This document shows positions 22,380 through 29,619 of a stretch of 29,619 nucleotides of DNA, piece by piece. A model generated the notes under the pieces. That model was not told the origin of the DNA. It was given only the letters and a program-made list of their open reading frames with translations, and ran no database searches. Source of the stretch: DASZIT01 sp036264255 (GTDB taxonomy: Bacteria > Actinomycetota > Acidimicrobiia > Acidimicrobiales > RAAP-2); the NCBI GenBank assembly GCA_036264255.1, contig DATARI010000048.1:1-29619 (forward strand). Direction: 5' to 3'. A program made the translations under genes and the position numbers. The number at the start of each line of letters is the position of its first letter. Within the stretch, counting starts at the first letter, position 1.

Positions 22380-23183
22380 ATGGCCACCCGAACCCGGAGC
22401 CTTCGGCCGCCCCTGGTCATCCTGATCGTCGCCACCCTGACGGTGGCGTTCCTGGCCGTGCCGTTGATCGGGCTGTTGACCAAGGCCTCCTGGTCGACCT
22501 TGTGGTCGGACCTGACCACCCCGGTGGCCGTGGATGCCCTCAAGTTGTCGCTGATCTGCTCGCTGTGGGCGACCGGCCTGTCCCTGGTGTTCGGCGTACC
22601 CCTCGCCTGGGTGTTGGCCCGCACCACCTTCCCGGGACGGAACCTGGTGCGGGCGCTGACCATCCTCCCGATGGTGCTCCCGCCGGTGGTCGGCGGCGTG
22701 GCCCTCCTCCTCGCCTTCGGCCGTGACGGGATCCTCGGCCGGCCCCTCTACGACTGGTTCGGGGTGCAGTTCACCTTCAGCACCGCCGGGGCGGTACTGG
22801 CGGAGACGTTCGTGGCCATGCCCTTCCTGGTCATCACCGTCGAGGCGGCGTTGCGGTCGATGGACGGGCGCTACGAGGAGGCAGCGGCCAACCTCGGTGC
22901 CGGTCGTTGGACCACCTTCCGGAGGGTCTCGCTGCCGATGATCGCCCCCTCCCTGGTCGCCGGGACGGCACTCACCTGGGCGCGGGCCCTCGGGGAGTTC
23001 GGCGCCACCATCACCTTCGCCGGCGACATCCAGGGTCGGACCCAGACCCTCCCGCTGGCGGTGTATCTGGCCCTCCAGGACAATGAGCACGTGGCCATCG
23101 CCCTGTCGCTGGCCCTGCTGGCTATCTCGATCCTGGTCCTGGTCTCCCTCCGCGGCCGGTGGCTCGGCGCCCTCGTGTCGTGA
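22380..23183 (+). CDS. modB: Molybdate ABC transporter permease ModB
   Basis: This is the 267-residue inner-membrane permease of the ModABC importer, with about six hydrophobic segments. The cytoplasmic EAA loop reads EEAAANLGAGRWTTFRRVSL, the coupling site for ModC. The sequence ARALGEFGATITFAGDIQGR-TQTLPLAVY is characteristic of the molybdate/sulfate permease group. The start ATG follows the modA stop closely, and its stop overlaps the modC start (GTGA), so subunits are made together. Confidence 0.93.
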   Translation: MATRTRSLRPPLVILIVATLTVAFLAVPLIGLLTKASWSTLWSDLTTPVAVDALKLSLICSLWATGLSLVFGVPLAWVLARTTFPGRNLVRALTILPMVLPPVVGGVALLLAFGRDGILGRPLYDWFGVQFTFSTAGAVLAETFVAMPFLVITVEAALRSMDGRYEEAAANLGAGRWTTFRRVSLPMIAPSLVAGTALTWARALGEFGATITFAGDIQGRTQTLPLAVYLALQDNEHVAIALSLALLAISILVLVSLRGRWLGALVS

Positions 23184-24259
23184 GCCTCACCGCCGACGTC
23201 GAGGTCAGCATCGGGAGCTTCGAGCAGCGTTTGCACCTCGAGGTGGGCGACGGCGAGGTGGTGGCCGTGCTCGGGCCCAACGGCAGCGGAAAGACAACCC
23301 TGCTGCGGGCGCTGGCCGGCCTGCAGCCACTGTCCGGAGGCCGGATCGTGTTGGACGGCGAGGTGCTCGACGACCCGGGGGCCAAGGTGCTGGTCCCCCC
23401 CGACCGTCGACCCTGCGGGATGGTGTTCCAGGACTACCTCCTCTTCCCTCACCTCTCCGCGCTGGCCAATGTCGCCTTCGGCCCCCGGAGCCGGGGGTCG
23501 TCCAAGGCCGAGGCGACGGAACAGGCCGCCGACTGGCTCGGCCGGGTGGGCCTGGCCGACAAGGCCGGCGCCAAGCCCCGCCAGCTCTCCGGTGGGGAGG
23601 CCCAGCGGGTGGCGCTGGCCCGGGCACTGGCCCCCAATCCCCGGCTCCTGCTGCTCGACGAACCGATGGCCGCCCTCGACGCCGGGATTCGCGGGTCGGT
23701 GCGGCACCAGCTCCGCCACGACCTCCGGGCCTTCCGAGGGTCGTGCGTGATGGTGACCCACGACCCCCTCGATGCCGCCGCCATCGCCGACCGGTTGGTC
23801 ATCATCGAGGCCGGACGGCTGGTCCAGGAGGGAACCCTAGAGGAGGTGACCACCCGTCCCCGCACCGCCTACGTCGCCGAACTGATGGGGCTCAACCTGC
23901 TCCGGGGCCGGGCCGACGGGACGGCCCTTTCGCTGGGCGACGGCGTCACCCTCGAGACGGCCAGCCCGTTCGACGGGGACATGTTCGCGGTCATCGCCCC
24001 CCGGGACATCGCCCTCTACCTCGAGGCCCCGGGTGGAAGCCCCCGGAACACCTGGTCCACCCGCGTGGCCCAGGTCCACTTGATGGGCGATCGGGCCCGG
24101 GTGCTCCTCGACGAGCCGATCCGGGTCACCGCAGAGATCACCGCGGTGGGGTTGGCGGCTCTCGGTCTCACCGACGGTGCCCCGGTCTGGGCCTCGGTCA
24201 AGGCCACCCAGATCGACGTCTACCCCGACGACGGGGCCGGGTCAGGGGCGGACCCGTAG
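23180..24259 (+). CDS. modC: Molybdate ABC transporter ATP-binding protein ModC
   Basis: The 359-residue ATPase powers molybdate import. Its motifs are complete: Walker A GPNGSGKTTLL, Q-loop MVFQDYLLFPHLS, signature LSGGEAQRVALARAL, Walker B LLLLDEPMAALD and switch histidine VTHDP. The C-terminal ~120 residues (after ELMGLNLLRGRADG) form the TOBE/Mop-type regulatory domain that can bind molybdate and inhibit transport. The GTG at 23180 overlaps the modB stop. The gene converges on an MFS gene with 25 bases between stops. No strong terminator hairpin is visible, only a 12-base palindrome CCCTCTAGAGGG at 24281. Confidence 0.93.
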   Translation: MSLTADVEVSIGSFEQRLHLEVGDGEVVAVLGPNGSGKTTLLRALAGLQPLSGGRIVLDGEVLDDPGAKVLVPPDRRPCGMVFQDYLLFPHLSALANVAFGPRSRGSSKAEATEQAADWLGRVGLADKAGAKPRQLSGGEAQRVALARALAPNPRLLLLDEPMAALDAGIRGSVRHQLRHDLRAFRGSCVMVTHDPLDAAAIADRLVIIEAGRLVQEGTLEEVTTRPRTAYVAELMGLNLLRGRADGTALSLGDGVTLETASPFDGDMFAVIAPRDIALYLEAPGGSPRNTWSTRVAQVHLMGDRARVLLDEPIRVTAEITAVGLAALGLTDGAPVWASVKATQIDVYPDDGAGSGADP

Positions 24260-24284
24260 CCAGCCGGGACTCGGCACCGACCCT

Positions 24285-25898
24285 CTAGAGGGGTGGGATG
24301 GCGTCTTCGAATTGGACCACCGACCCTTTGTTGGGGAGGAGGATGAGGACCAAGAAGGCAGCCAACCCCACCACCGCGGCGGCGACCACCAGGGCCAGGT
24401 CCATCCCGGACACGAATGACTGACGAGCCACCATGGCCAGCTCGGCTCCCAACGGCTTCGGGGCCTGTTGGGACACGGCCAGGGCCGCCCCGATGGAGCT
24501 CTCGATGAGCCCTCGCACACTGGCCGGCACCCCGGCGTGGGTGACAACCGGCGCCATCAGGTGCTGGTAACGCAGGATGAGCAGGGTCCCGAGGACGCCC
24601 ACCCCCATCGCCCCACCGAGTTGCATGGCGGTGTCGTTGGTGGCCGACCCGACGCCGGCCTCCTCTTTGGGCAACGATCCCATCACCGATTCGGTGGAGG
24701 GGGCGAGCGCCAGCGCCACCCCCACCCCGCTCAGCAACATCGCGGCGAGGGAGTCCTGGTAGGTGCCGGCCACCGTGGTCCGCGACAGCAGCCCAAGACC
24801 CAGCGCGATCAGCACCATGCCGCTCACCACCACCACCTTGGTGCCGTACCGGTGGGCCACCACCACCGAGAACGGCGCGACGACCAGGAGGGCGAGGGCA
24901 ACCGGGACGATGCGCAGTCCCGCCTCCAGGGGGCTGTACCCCAGGACGAACTGGAGATATTGGGTCATGACGAAGAACATCCCCAACAGGGCGAAGAGGA
25001 CGAGGGCCAAGGCGGCGATGGCGACGCTGTAACGGCGGCTGGTAAAGAACCGCAACGGCAGCATCGGATGGTCGGAACGCCGCTCCCACACCACGAATAC
25101 CGCGATGAGGACGGCGGCGGCGGCCAGGGCGCCGACGATCAGCGGCGAGCTCCAACCCCGGCTTGGGGCTTCGATGATTCCCCACAGCAACGCCGCCCCG
25201 CCGAGGACGGAGAGGACCGCGCCGATCGGATCGGGCGGCCGGGTGGCGGGGTTGCGAGAGTTGGGCACCAGCCAGATGGCGGCGATGAGCCCGAGGGCGG
25301 CGACCGGGACGTTGACCAGAAACACCGAACCCCACCAGTAGTGGGTCAACAACAGACCCCCCAGGATCGGACCCAGGGCGACCCCGAGACCGGTGGTTCC
25401 CGACCAGATGCCGATGGCCCGGACCCGGTCCCGCTCCTCGGTGAAGACGTTGGTGAGGATCGACAGGGTGCAGGGCATCAACGCCGCCGCCCCGATCCCC
25501 ATCACCGCCCGGGCCACGGTGAGTCGGTCCGGGCTTCCCGACCAGGCGGCGAACGCCGAGCCACCACCGAACACCACCAGTCCCCCCATGAAGACCCATT
25601 TCCGCCCGACCCGGTCTCCGAGGGCGCCGAGGGAGAGCAACAGCCCGGCAAACACGACCGCATAGGCATCCACCATCCACTGCAGTTGGCTGGAACTGGC
25701 CCCCAGATTCCGCACAATGGAAGGAAGGGCCACATTCAGGACGGTGTTGTCCAGACTGATCAGCAGGAGGCTGACGCACAACACCGACAACGTCGCCCAC
25801 CGCCGGCGGCTCGGGTGAGCCGCCGACAACCCAGTACCGGTGGTCGAGGCATCGTCCGTGGACGGGGTTCGAGGGGTTGGACGAACCGGACTCGACAT
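24285..25898 (-). CDS. MFS transporter, DHA2 (14 TM) family
   Basis: This 537-residue exporter carries DNTVLNVALPSIV in TM1, GDRVGRKWVF (motif A) and GLGVALGPILGGLLLTHYWWGSVF in TM5, and has about 14 hydrophobic segments. The ATG at 25898 follows GGAGG closely; much longer upstream frames are antisense to the next gene. It is divergent, with 215 bases between starts, from a lipoprotein of LppX/LprG style. In mycobacteria an LprG lipoprotein works with the DHA2-type exporter P55 to move triacylated lipids, so lipid export is a plausible alternative to drug export. It is a paralogue of the exporter at 3791-5392. Confidence 0.9.
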   Translation of the reverse strand: MSSPVRPTPRTPSTDDASTTGTGLSAAHPSRRRWATLSVLCVSLLLISLDNTVLNVALPSIVRNLGASSSQLQWMVDAYAVVFAGLLLSLGALGDRVGRKWVFMGGLVVFGGGSAFAAWSGSPDRLTVARAVMGIGAAALMPCTLSILTNVFTEERDRVRAIGIWSGTTGLGVALGPILGGLLLTHYWWGSVFLVNVPVAALGLIAAIWLVPNSRNPATRPPDPIGAVLSVLGGAALLWGIIEAPSRGWSSPLIVGALAAAAVLIAVFVVWERRSDHPMLPLRFFTSRRYSVAIAALALVLFALLGMFFVMTQYLQFVLGYSPLEAGLRIVPVALALLVVAPFSVVVAHRYGTKVVVVSGMVLIALGLGLLSRTTVAGTYQDSLAAMLLSGVGVALALAPSTESVMGSLPKEEAGVGSATNDTAMQLGGAMGVGVLGTLLILRYQHLMAPVVTHAGVPASVRGLIESSIGAALAVSQQAPKPLGAELAMVARQSFVSGMDLALVVAAAVVGLAAFLVLILLPNKGSVVQFEDAIPPL

Positions 25899-26113
25899 CT
25901 TCCTCCCACCCTCCACGATCGATTCCGGCCAGAATAGGGGGAAGGGCAGGTGGAGTCCCATTTCCCTTACGTCAGGCAACACCTCCGGTTGCGGGCCATT
26001 CGGTTCAGCTTCCCGTCGGTCTCCGCCGTGCAGATGCGATAATGGACCATGCTGGGTCGCCGGGAGGATTGGTTCCGCGGTCGGCGACGCCGGCCCGGTG
26101 GGGTCCGGTACCG

Positions 26114-27031
26114 GTGAGATCTCGAATCCGGTCGGTGGTCCTGGCCATGGCCGCCTTGGCCGCCATCGGACTCGCCGGTTGCAGCGCCACCAACGCCAAC
26201 GGCTCTTCGCCAACCACACCCCCGGCGACCTCCCCACCTTCCCCGGCGGCATTGGCCGCGGTGATGAGCGCGGTGAAGAACACCTTGAACCTCACCAGCA
26301 CCTTCGAAACCACGTTCTCCCACTCGGCGGTGGGCGGTGTCTCGACCACGCCCCGGGATGCCAGTGGCATGGTCGACTTCCGAGCCCCTTCCGGGACCAT
26401 CCGGATGGACCTCCCCGGAGCCTCGGGAGGAACCGAACAGATGGTGTTCCTCACCGACACCGTGTTCATCAAGCCCCCGGCCTCCAGTCCGCAGCTCCAG
26501 GCCGGGAGGCCGTGGGTGTTTGCCAACTTCGCCGACATCGCCACCTTCAACATCAACTTCCCCCCCTACATCATCCAGACCGAGAGCATCAATCCGGCCT
26601 TCACCCTCTACGAACTGGCCTGGGGATCCACCGCCGCCTCCCCGGCCGGACGGGTTACCTTCGGCCACCAACCGACCGACAGCTACCAGGTAAGCGTCAA
26701 CCTCAACCAGGCGCTGGCCCACGCCACCGGTCCCGCCGCCGACAGCTTCTCCCACGCCATCACCTCGGAGATCTCGGCCACCGACGGCGGGGGCGTGGGG
26801 GCGCCGGCGATCCTGACCATGCAAACCTGGGTGGACAGCTCCGGTCGGCTGGTGGGAGCCCGGGTGACTCCTCCCGGGGCCGGAATCGGGACGCTGACGC
26901 TGGCCCTGAGCCAATTCGGAGTGGCGGTCAACGCCAACAAACCGCCGCGCAACCTGGTCGTCGACATCGCCGCCATGATCCCCGGCGCGGAGCAGGAGGC
27001 TCTCAACAATGGTGACACCGATGGCGCTTGA
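26114..27031 (+). CDS. Lipoprotein, LppX/LprAFG-like
   Basis: The 305-residue protein begins VRSRIRSVVLAMAALAAIGL and has a clear lipobox LAGC, followed by a Ser/Pro/Thr linker. The mature domain shows the open beta-sheet pattern of LppX/LprAFG and LolA-like lipid carriers: SGMVDFRAPSGTIRMDLPG, EQMVFLTDTVFIKPP, GRPWVFANF, then later alternating strands. The GTG at 26114 starts directly at the basic n-region; an in-frame ATG at 26042 would add 24 non-signal residues. Members of this family bind acylated lipids outside the membrane. It precedes and overlaps an ABC exporter gene and diverges from a DHA2 exporter, so it may hand lipids to or from either. The family assignment is by pattern only. 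Confidence 0.7.
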   Translation: MRSRIRSVVLAMAALAAIGLAGCSATNANGSSPTTPPATSPPSPAALAAVMSAVKNTLNLTSTFETTFSHSAVGGVSTTPRDASGMVDFRAPSGTIRMDLPGASGGTEQMVFLTDTVFIKPPASSPQLQAGRPWVFANFADIATFNINFPPYIIQTESINPAFTLYELAWGSTAASPAGRVTFGHQPTDSYQVSVNLNQALAHATGPAADSFSHAITSEISATDGGGVGAPAILTMQTWVDSSGRLVGARVTPPGAGIGTLTLALSQFGVAVNANKPPRNLVVDIAAMIPGAEQEALNNGDTDGA

Positions 27032-27998
27032 GCCCGCGCCTCCGATGCAGGGGGCGGAGTCGGCCCCGGCCGTTCAGATCGAGCACCTGACCAAACGGCT
27101 CCCGAACGGGATCACCGCGGTCGACGATCTCAGCCTGGAGGTGGCACCCGGCCAGATCCTGGGCCTGGTCGGGCCCAACGGGTCGGGCAAGACCATCACC
27201 TTCCGAATCCTCCTCGGGCTGGTCCGACCCACCTCGGGGCGAACCTTGGTCTTCGGGGAGGAGATCCGCCCCGGGGCCGGCGTCCTCGCCCGGGTCGGCG
27301 CCCTGGTCGACGGGCCGGGCTTCGTGCCCTATCTCTCCGGGCGCCGCAACCTCGATCTGATCGGCCGGCAGATCGGTCTGCGCCGCGACTCCCCCGAGCT
27401 TGACACCGCCATCGCCATGACCGGCCTCGGCGATGCGATCGACCGTCGATTCTCCAGCTACTCGCACGGCATGCGCTACCGGTTGGCCCTGGCCCAGGCG
27501 CTCCTCGGGGCGCCCGACCTCCTGTTGCTGGATGAGCCCACCACCGGCATGGACCCGGCTCAGATCCAGGAGGTCCATGCCGCCATTGCCGCCTGGGCCG
27601 GCACCGGGAAGACCATCGTGCTGTCGAGCCACCAGATGTCCGAGATCGAACAGGTGTGCACCCGCGCGGCCATTCTGCGCTCCGGGCGATTGGTGGCAAC
27701 CGGAACGGTGGGCGAATTGATCGGCGAGGTCCCCCGGATCCGATTGGACGTCGATGATCCTGACCGCGGCATTGCCGTCCTCCAGGCCCTCCCCGGGGTG
27801 CGCCGGGCCGTCGCCGCCGGCCCCCGGACCGTCATCATCGAAGCGGAAGGTGTGGCGCCGGCGGCCCTGTTCGATGCCTTGCAGGCCGCCGGGCTCACCG
27901 TGTCCGGCTTTCGGACCAGCAACTTCGAAGACTCCTACCTCCGGCTCTTCGATGCCGAACCGTACCGGTCCGATTCCACCGGTCCGCCCCGGCCTTGA
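27009..27998 (+). CDS. ABC-2-type exporter ATP-binding protein
   Basis: The 329-residue ATPase has Walker A GPNGSGKTITFRILL, signature YSHGMRYRLALAQALL (a common variant of LSGGQ in ABC-2 exporters), Walker B LLLLDEPTTGMD and switch SSHQMSEIEQVC. The C-terminal ~100 residues are the usual accessory region of the drug/antibiotic (CcmA/DrrA-like) group. AGGAGG is placed nine bases before the ATG at 27009; a second ATG lies four codons later. The gene overlaps the lipoprotein gene by 23 bases and the permease gene by TTGA. The substrate is not evident. Confidence 0.9.
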   Translation: MVTPMALEPAPPMQGAESAPAVQIEHLTKRLPNGITAVDDLSLEVAPGQILGLVGPNGSGKTITFRILLGLVRPTSGRTLVFGEEIRPGAGVLARVGALVDGPGFVPYLSGRRNLDLIGRQIGLRRDSPELDTAIAMTGLGDAIDRRFSSYSHGMRYRLALAQALLGAPDLLLLDEPTTGMDPAQIQEVHAAIAAWAGTGKTIVLSSHQMSEIEQVCTRAAILRSGRLVATGTVGELIGEVPRIRLDVDDPDRGIAVLQALPGVRRAVAAGPRTVIIEAEGVAPAALFDALQAAGLTVSGFRTSNFEDSYLRLFDAEPYRSDSTGPPRP

Positions 27999-28837
27999 TC
28001 CCCATCGAGTGGTACAAGGCGTTCCACCGGCCCCAGACCTACGCAAGGCTGGGCATCGTGGTCGGGTTCGTGGTCGTCCTCACCGTGGCCCTGGCCGCCA
28101 CCGGATCTGGCCAGACCGAATTCGTGGGCGACCTTCCCCTGCTGATGGTCCCTCGCACTTCCGGATTCAGCGTTCCCATCATCGCGTTGTCGAGCACCAT
28201 GAAATTCTTCCTCCCGCTGACGGTGTCGGTCTTCGCCGGGGAGGCGGTGGCCGGTGAAGCCGGTTGGGGAAGCCTGCGCTACCTCCTGGCCCGTCCGATC
28301 TCCCGAACCCGGATCCTCTGGTCCAAGGCGGCCGTCGCCGGCGCCCTCTCGGCCATCGCCCTCCTGCTGCTGGCGGTAGCGGCCCTCATCGCCGGTGGCC
28401 TCGCCTTCGGATGGCACAGCCTCAAGGTCACCGACGGCAGCACCTCGACCCCCACCCACCCCCAGGTGGACGTCGTCCCGTTGGGGACCGTGTTCGGCCA
28501 TCTGGGGATCACCGTGCTCTACGTGGGCGCCGGAATGGCCAGCATCTTCGCCGTGGCATTCTTCCTGTCCACCACCACCCGCCGCCCCCTGGTGGCCGTG
28601 GCCGGTGGCGTGGCGGTGACCATCCTCTCGCGGGTGTTCAATGCCGACTACCTCCCGGGGATCGCGGTGGTGAACCGCTACATGCCCAACAATGACATCG
28701 ACCTCTGGCAGCACCAGTTCACCCGGCCGGCCGATCTCTCCGGGGTGCCCCACTTCCTTGTCCTCCAGGCCGTCTACTTCGTCGTCTTCATGGCCCTGGC
28801 CCAGTGGTGGTTCACTCGCAAGGACATCCTGGATTGA
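27995..28837 (+). CDS. ABC-2-type exporter permease (first copy)
   Basis: The 280-residue membrane protein has about six hydrophobic segments. The characteristic ABC-2 stretch is FAGEAVAGEAGWGSLRYLLARPISRTRILWSK after TM2. The TTG start overlaps the stop of the ATPase gene (TTGA) and its own stop overlaps the next permease in the same way. It is about the same size as, and clearly related to, the following permease, so the transporter is probably a heterodimer of the two with the upstream ATPase. ABC-2 permeases of this kind export drugs, lipids or peptides. Confidence 0.87.
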   Translation: MIPIEWYKAFHRPQTYARLGIVVGFVVVLTVALAATGSGQTEFVGDLPLLMVPRTSGFSVPIIALSSTMKFFLPLTVSVFAGEAVAGEAGWGSLRYLLARPISRTRILWSKAAVAGALSAIALLLLAVAALIAGGLAFGWHSLKVTDGSTSTPTHPQVDVVPLGTVFGHLGITVLYVGAGMASIFAVAFFLSTTTRRPLVAVAGGVAVTILSRVFNADYLPGIAVVNRYMPNNDIDLWQHQFTRPADLSGVPHFLVLQAVYFVVFMALAQWWFTRKDILD

Positions 28838-29619
28838 TCCGGATCGAGCTGCGCAAGCAACTGCGACGGACCGGCTACTGGGTGGTCCTCGGGATCTTGA
28901 CGGCCGTCTCGGTCGTGGTGACCGTCATCATCGGGCTGACCAGCGCCGCCACCCCTGAGCGGCTCGGCGACTACGGGTCGGTGGTCCCCAAGTCGTCGGG
29001 ATTGTCGATGGCGCTGATCGCCTTGAACGCCTTGCTGCTCTTTCTCCTACCGCTGGCCGTCGCCGTCTTCGCCGGCGAATCGGTAGCCGGGGAGAGCTCG
29101 TGGGGAAGCCTCCGATATCTGCTGGCCCGACGGATATCGAGGCGTCGCCTGCTTGCCTCCAAGGTGGCGGTGGCGGGGTTGTATGCACTGGCGGCGGTGG
29201 TGCTGGTGGCGGTGGCTGGACTCGTCTCCGGAATCGTGGCATTCGGATGGCATCCCCTCCCGGTGATCGACCTCCAACACGCCTCCCCGTTCGCCAGCGG
29301 GGTCTCCGTTTTCTCCCCGCTTCAAGGCCTGGCCCGGGTCGGATTGGCGACGGCCATCGTGGCCGGGACGATGGTCAGCACCTTCGCGTTCGCCATCCTC
29401 TGCTCCACCCTCACCGACCGACCGTTCAGCGCGGTGGCCGGCGCGGTGTTCATGGTCTTCGTCTCCCGGGCCCTCGACAACATCCCCGGACTCCATGCGT
29501 TGGGACCCTGGCTCCCGGTCACCGACAAGGGAACCGGACTCTGGACCCAACTCTTCTCCCAGCCGGCCTACTTCACTGGCTATCCCCACCTCGCCCTCGT
29601 CCATGGGGTCTATACCGTC
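28834..29619 (+). CDS. ABC-2-type exporter permease (second copy), 3' end outside window
   Basis: An open frame of 262 codons runs from the TTG at 28834 to the right edge without a stop. Its N-terminus is IRIELRKQLRRTGYWVVLGI. The segment FAGESVAGESSWGSLRYLLARRISRRRLLASK matches the equivalent region of the preceding permease almost residue for residue, showing that they arose by tandem duplication. The TTGA overlap with the preceding gene indicates coupled translation. It should pair with the first permease. The last residues are not visible. Confidence 0.85.
   Translation, partial: MIRIELRKQLRRTGYWVVLGILTAVSVVVTVIIGLTSAATPERLGDYGSVVPKSSGLSMALIALNALLLFLLPLAVAVFAGESVAGESSWGSLRYLLARRISRRRLLASKVAVAGLYALAAVVLVAVAGLVSGIVAFGWHPLPVIDLQHASPFASGVSVFSPLQGLARVGLATAIVAGTMVSTFAFAILCSTLTDRPFSAVAGAVFMVFVSRALDNIPGLHALGPWLPVTDKGTGLWTQLFSQPAYFTGYPHLALVHGVYTV

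Noticed and set aside
24281..24292. Palindrome CCCTCTAGAGGG between modC and the MFS gene as a terminator
   Set aside because: Without a loop it cannot form a useful hairpin, and it includes the MFS stop codon; chance is enough to explain it.
24468..25937. Long open frame (489 codons) antisense to the second MFS gene
   Set aside because: Same low-complexity Gly/Asp/His/Arg composition as other shadows, while the minus strand encodes a clear 14-TM exporter.
25899..26252. N-terminal extension of the second MFS gene
   Set aside because: It runs through the intergenic region and into the divergent lipoprotein; TM1 begins normally after the ATG at 25898.

Overview
The window is high-GC bacterial chromosome with dense, overlapping genes, many GTG starts and several apparently leaderless genes. 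A lipoprotein resembling the LppX/LprG type, cNMP-binding/thioredoxin-reductase fusions and this gene style point to an actinobacterium, perhaps of the Acidimicrobiia type. That placement is inference, because no rRNA or marker gene is present. I see no tRNA, rRNA, CRISPR array, insertion sequence or phage gene.

Layout. (1) 1-2966, minus strand: a thioredoxin-reductase-like fusion protein, a YbhN-type membrane protein and the first 30 codons of an exported protein that runs off the left edge. (2) 3106-5392, plus: a TetR regulator with a palindromic candidate operator, and a 14-TM DHA2-type drug exporter. (3) 5408-15621: two divergent gene sets. On the minus strand are a type III glutamine-synthetase-like ligase, an APC amine/amino-acid permease, a UspA-like protein and a small monooxygenase-fold/zinc-ribbon protein. 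On the plus strand are a flavin-binding PNPOx-like protein, three separate genes for glutamate-synthase-like parts (class II amidotransferase, GXGXG domain, FMN/Fe-S domain), a DAO-family FAD oxidoreductase and an XRE-cupin regulator. This looks like a gamma-glutamyl-amine or N-methylglutamate-type amine utilisation system. The two sets diverge from a control region holding two inverted copies of a 55-bp element. (4) 15688-16909, minus: a UspA protein and a VOC-fold protein. (5) 17021-24259, plus: a molybdenum region with a Tat-exported sulfite-oxidase-family molybdoenzyme, its cytochrome b, moaE, moeA, moaC, an HTH-Mop regulator and modABC. (6) 24285-29619: a second DHA2 exporter divergent from an LprG-like lipoprotein, which leads an ABC-2 exporter operon with two related permeases. 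The second permease runs off the right edge.

How the genes fit together. In region 3 the permease would import an amine, the GlnS-like ligase would glutamylate it, and the three-part amidotransferase/FMN enzyme would move the amine onto glutamate. The FAD enzyme would then oxidise the product, all under the XRE-cupin regulator. In region 5 the modABC genes import molybdate, moaE/moaC/moeA serve cofactor synthesis, and the Mo enzyme with its cytochrome b is the likely local consumer.

The most interesting items are the paired 55-bp control elements with the amine system they flank, the 20-bp-spaced repeats before the HTH-Mop regulator, the LprG-like/DHA2 pairing, and a thioredoxin-reductase fusion without its redox cysteines.
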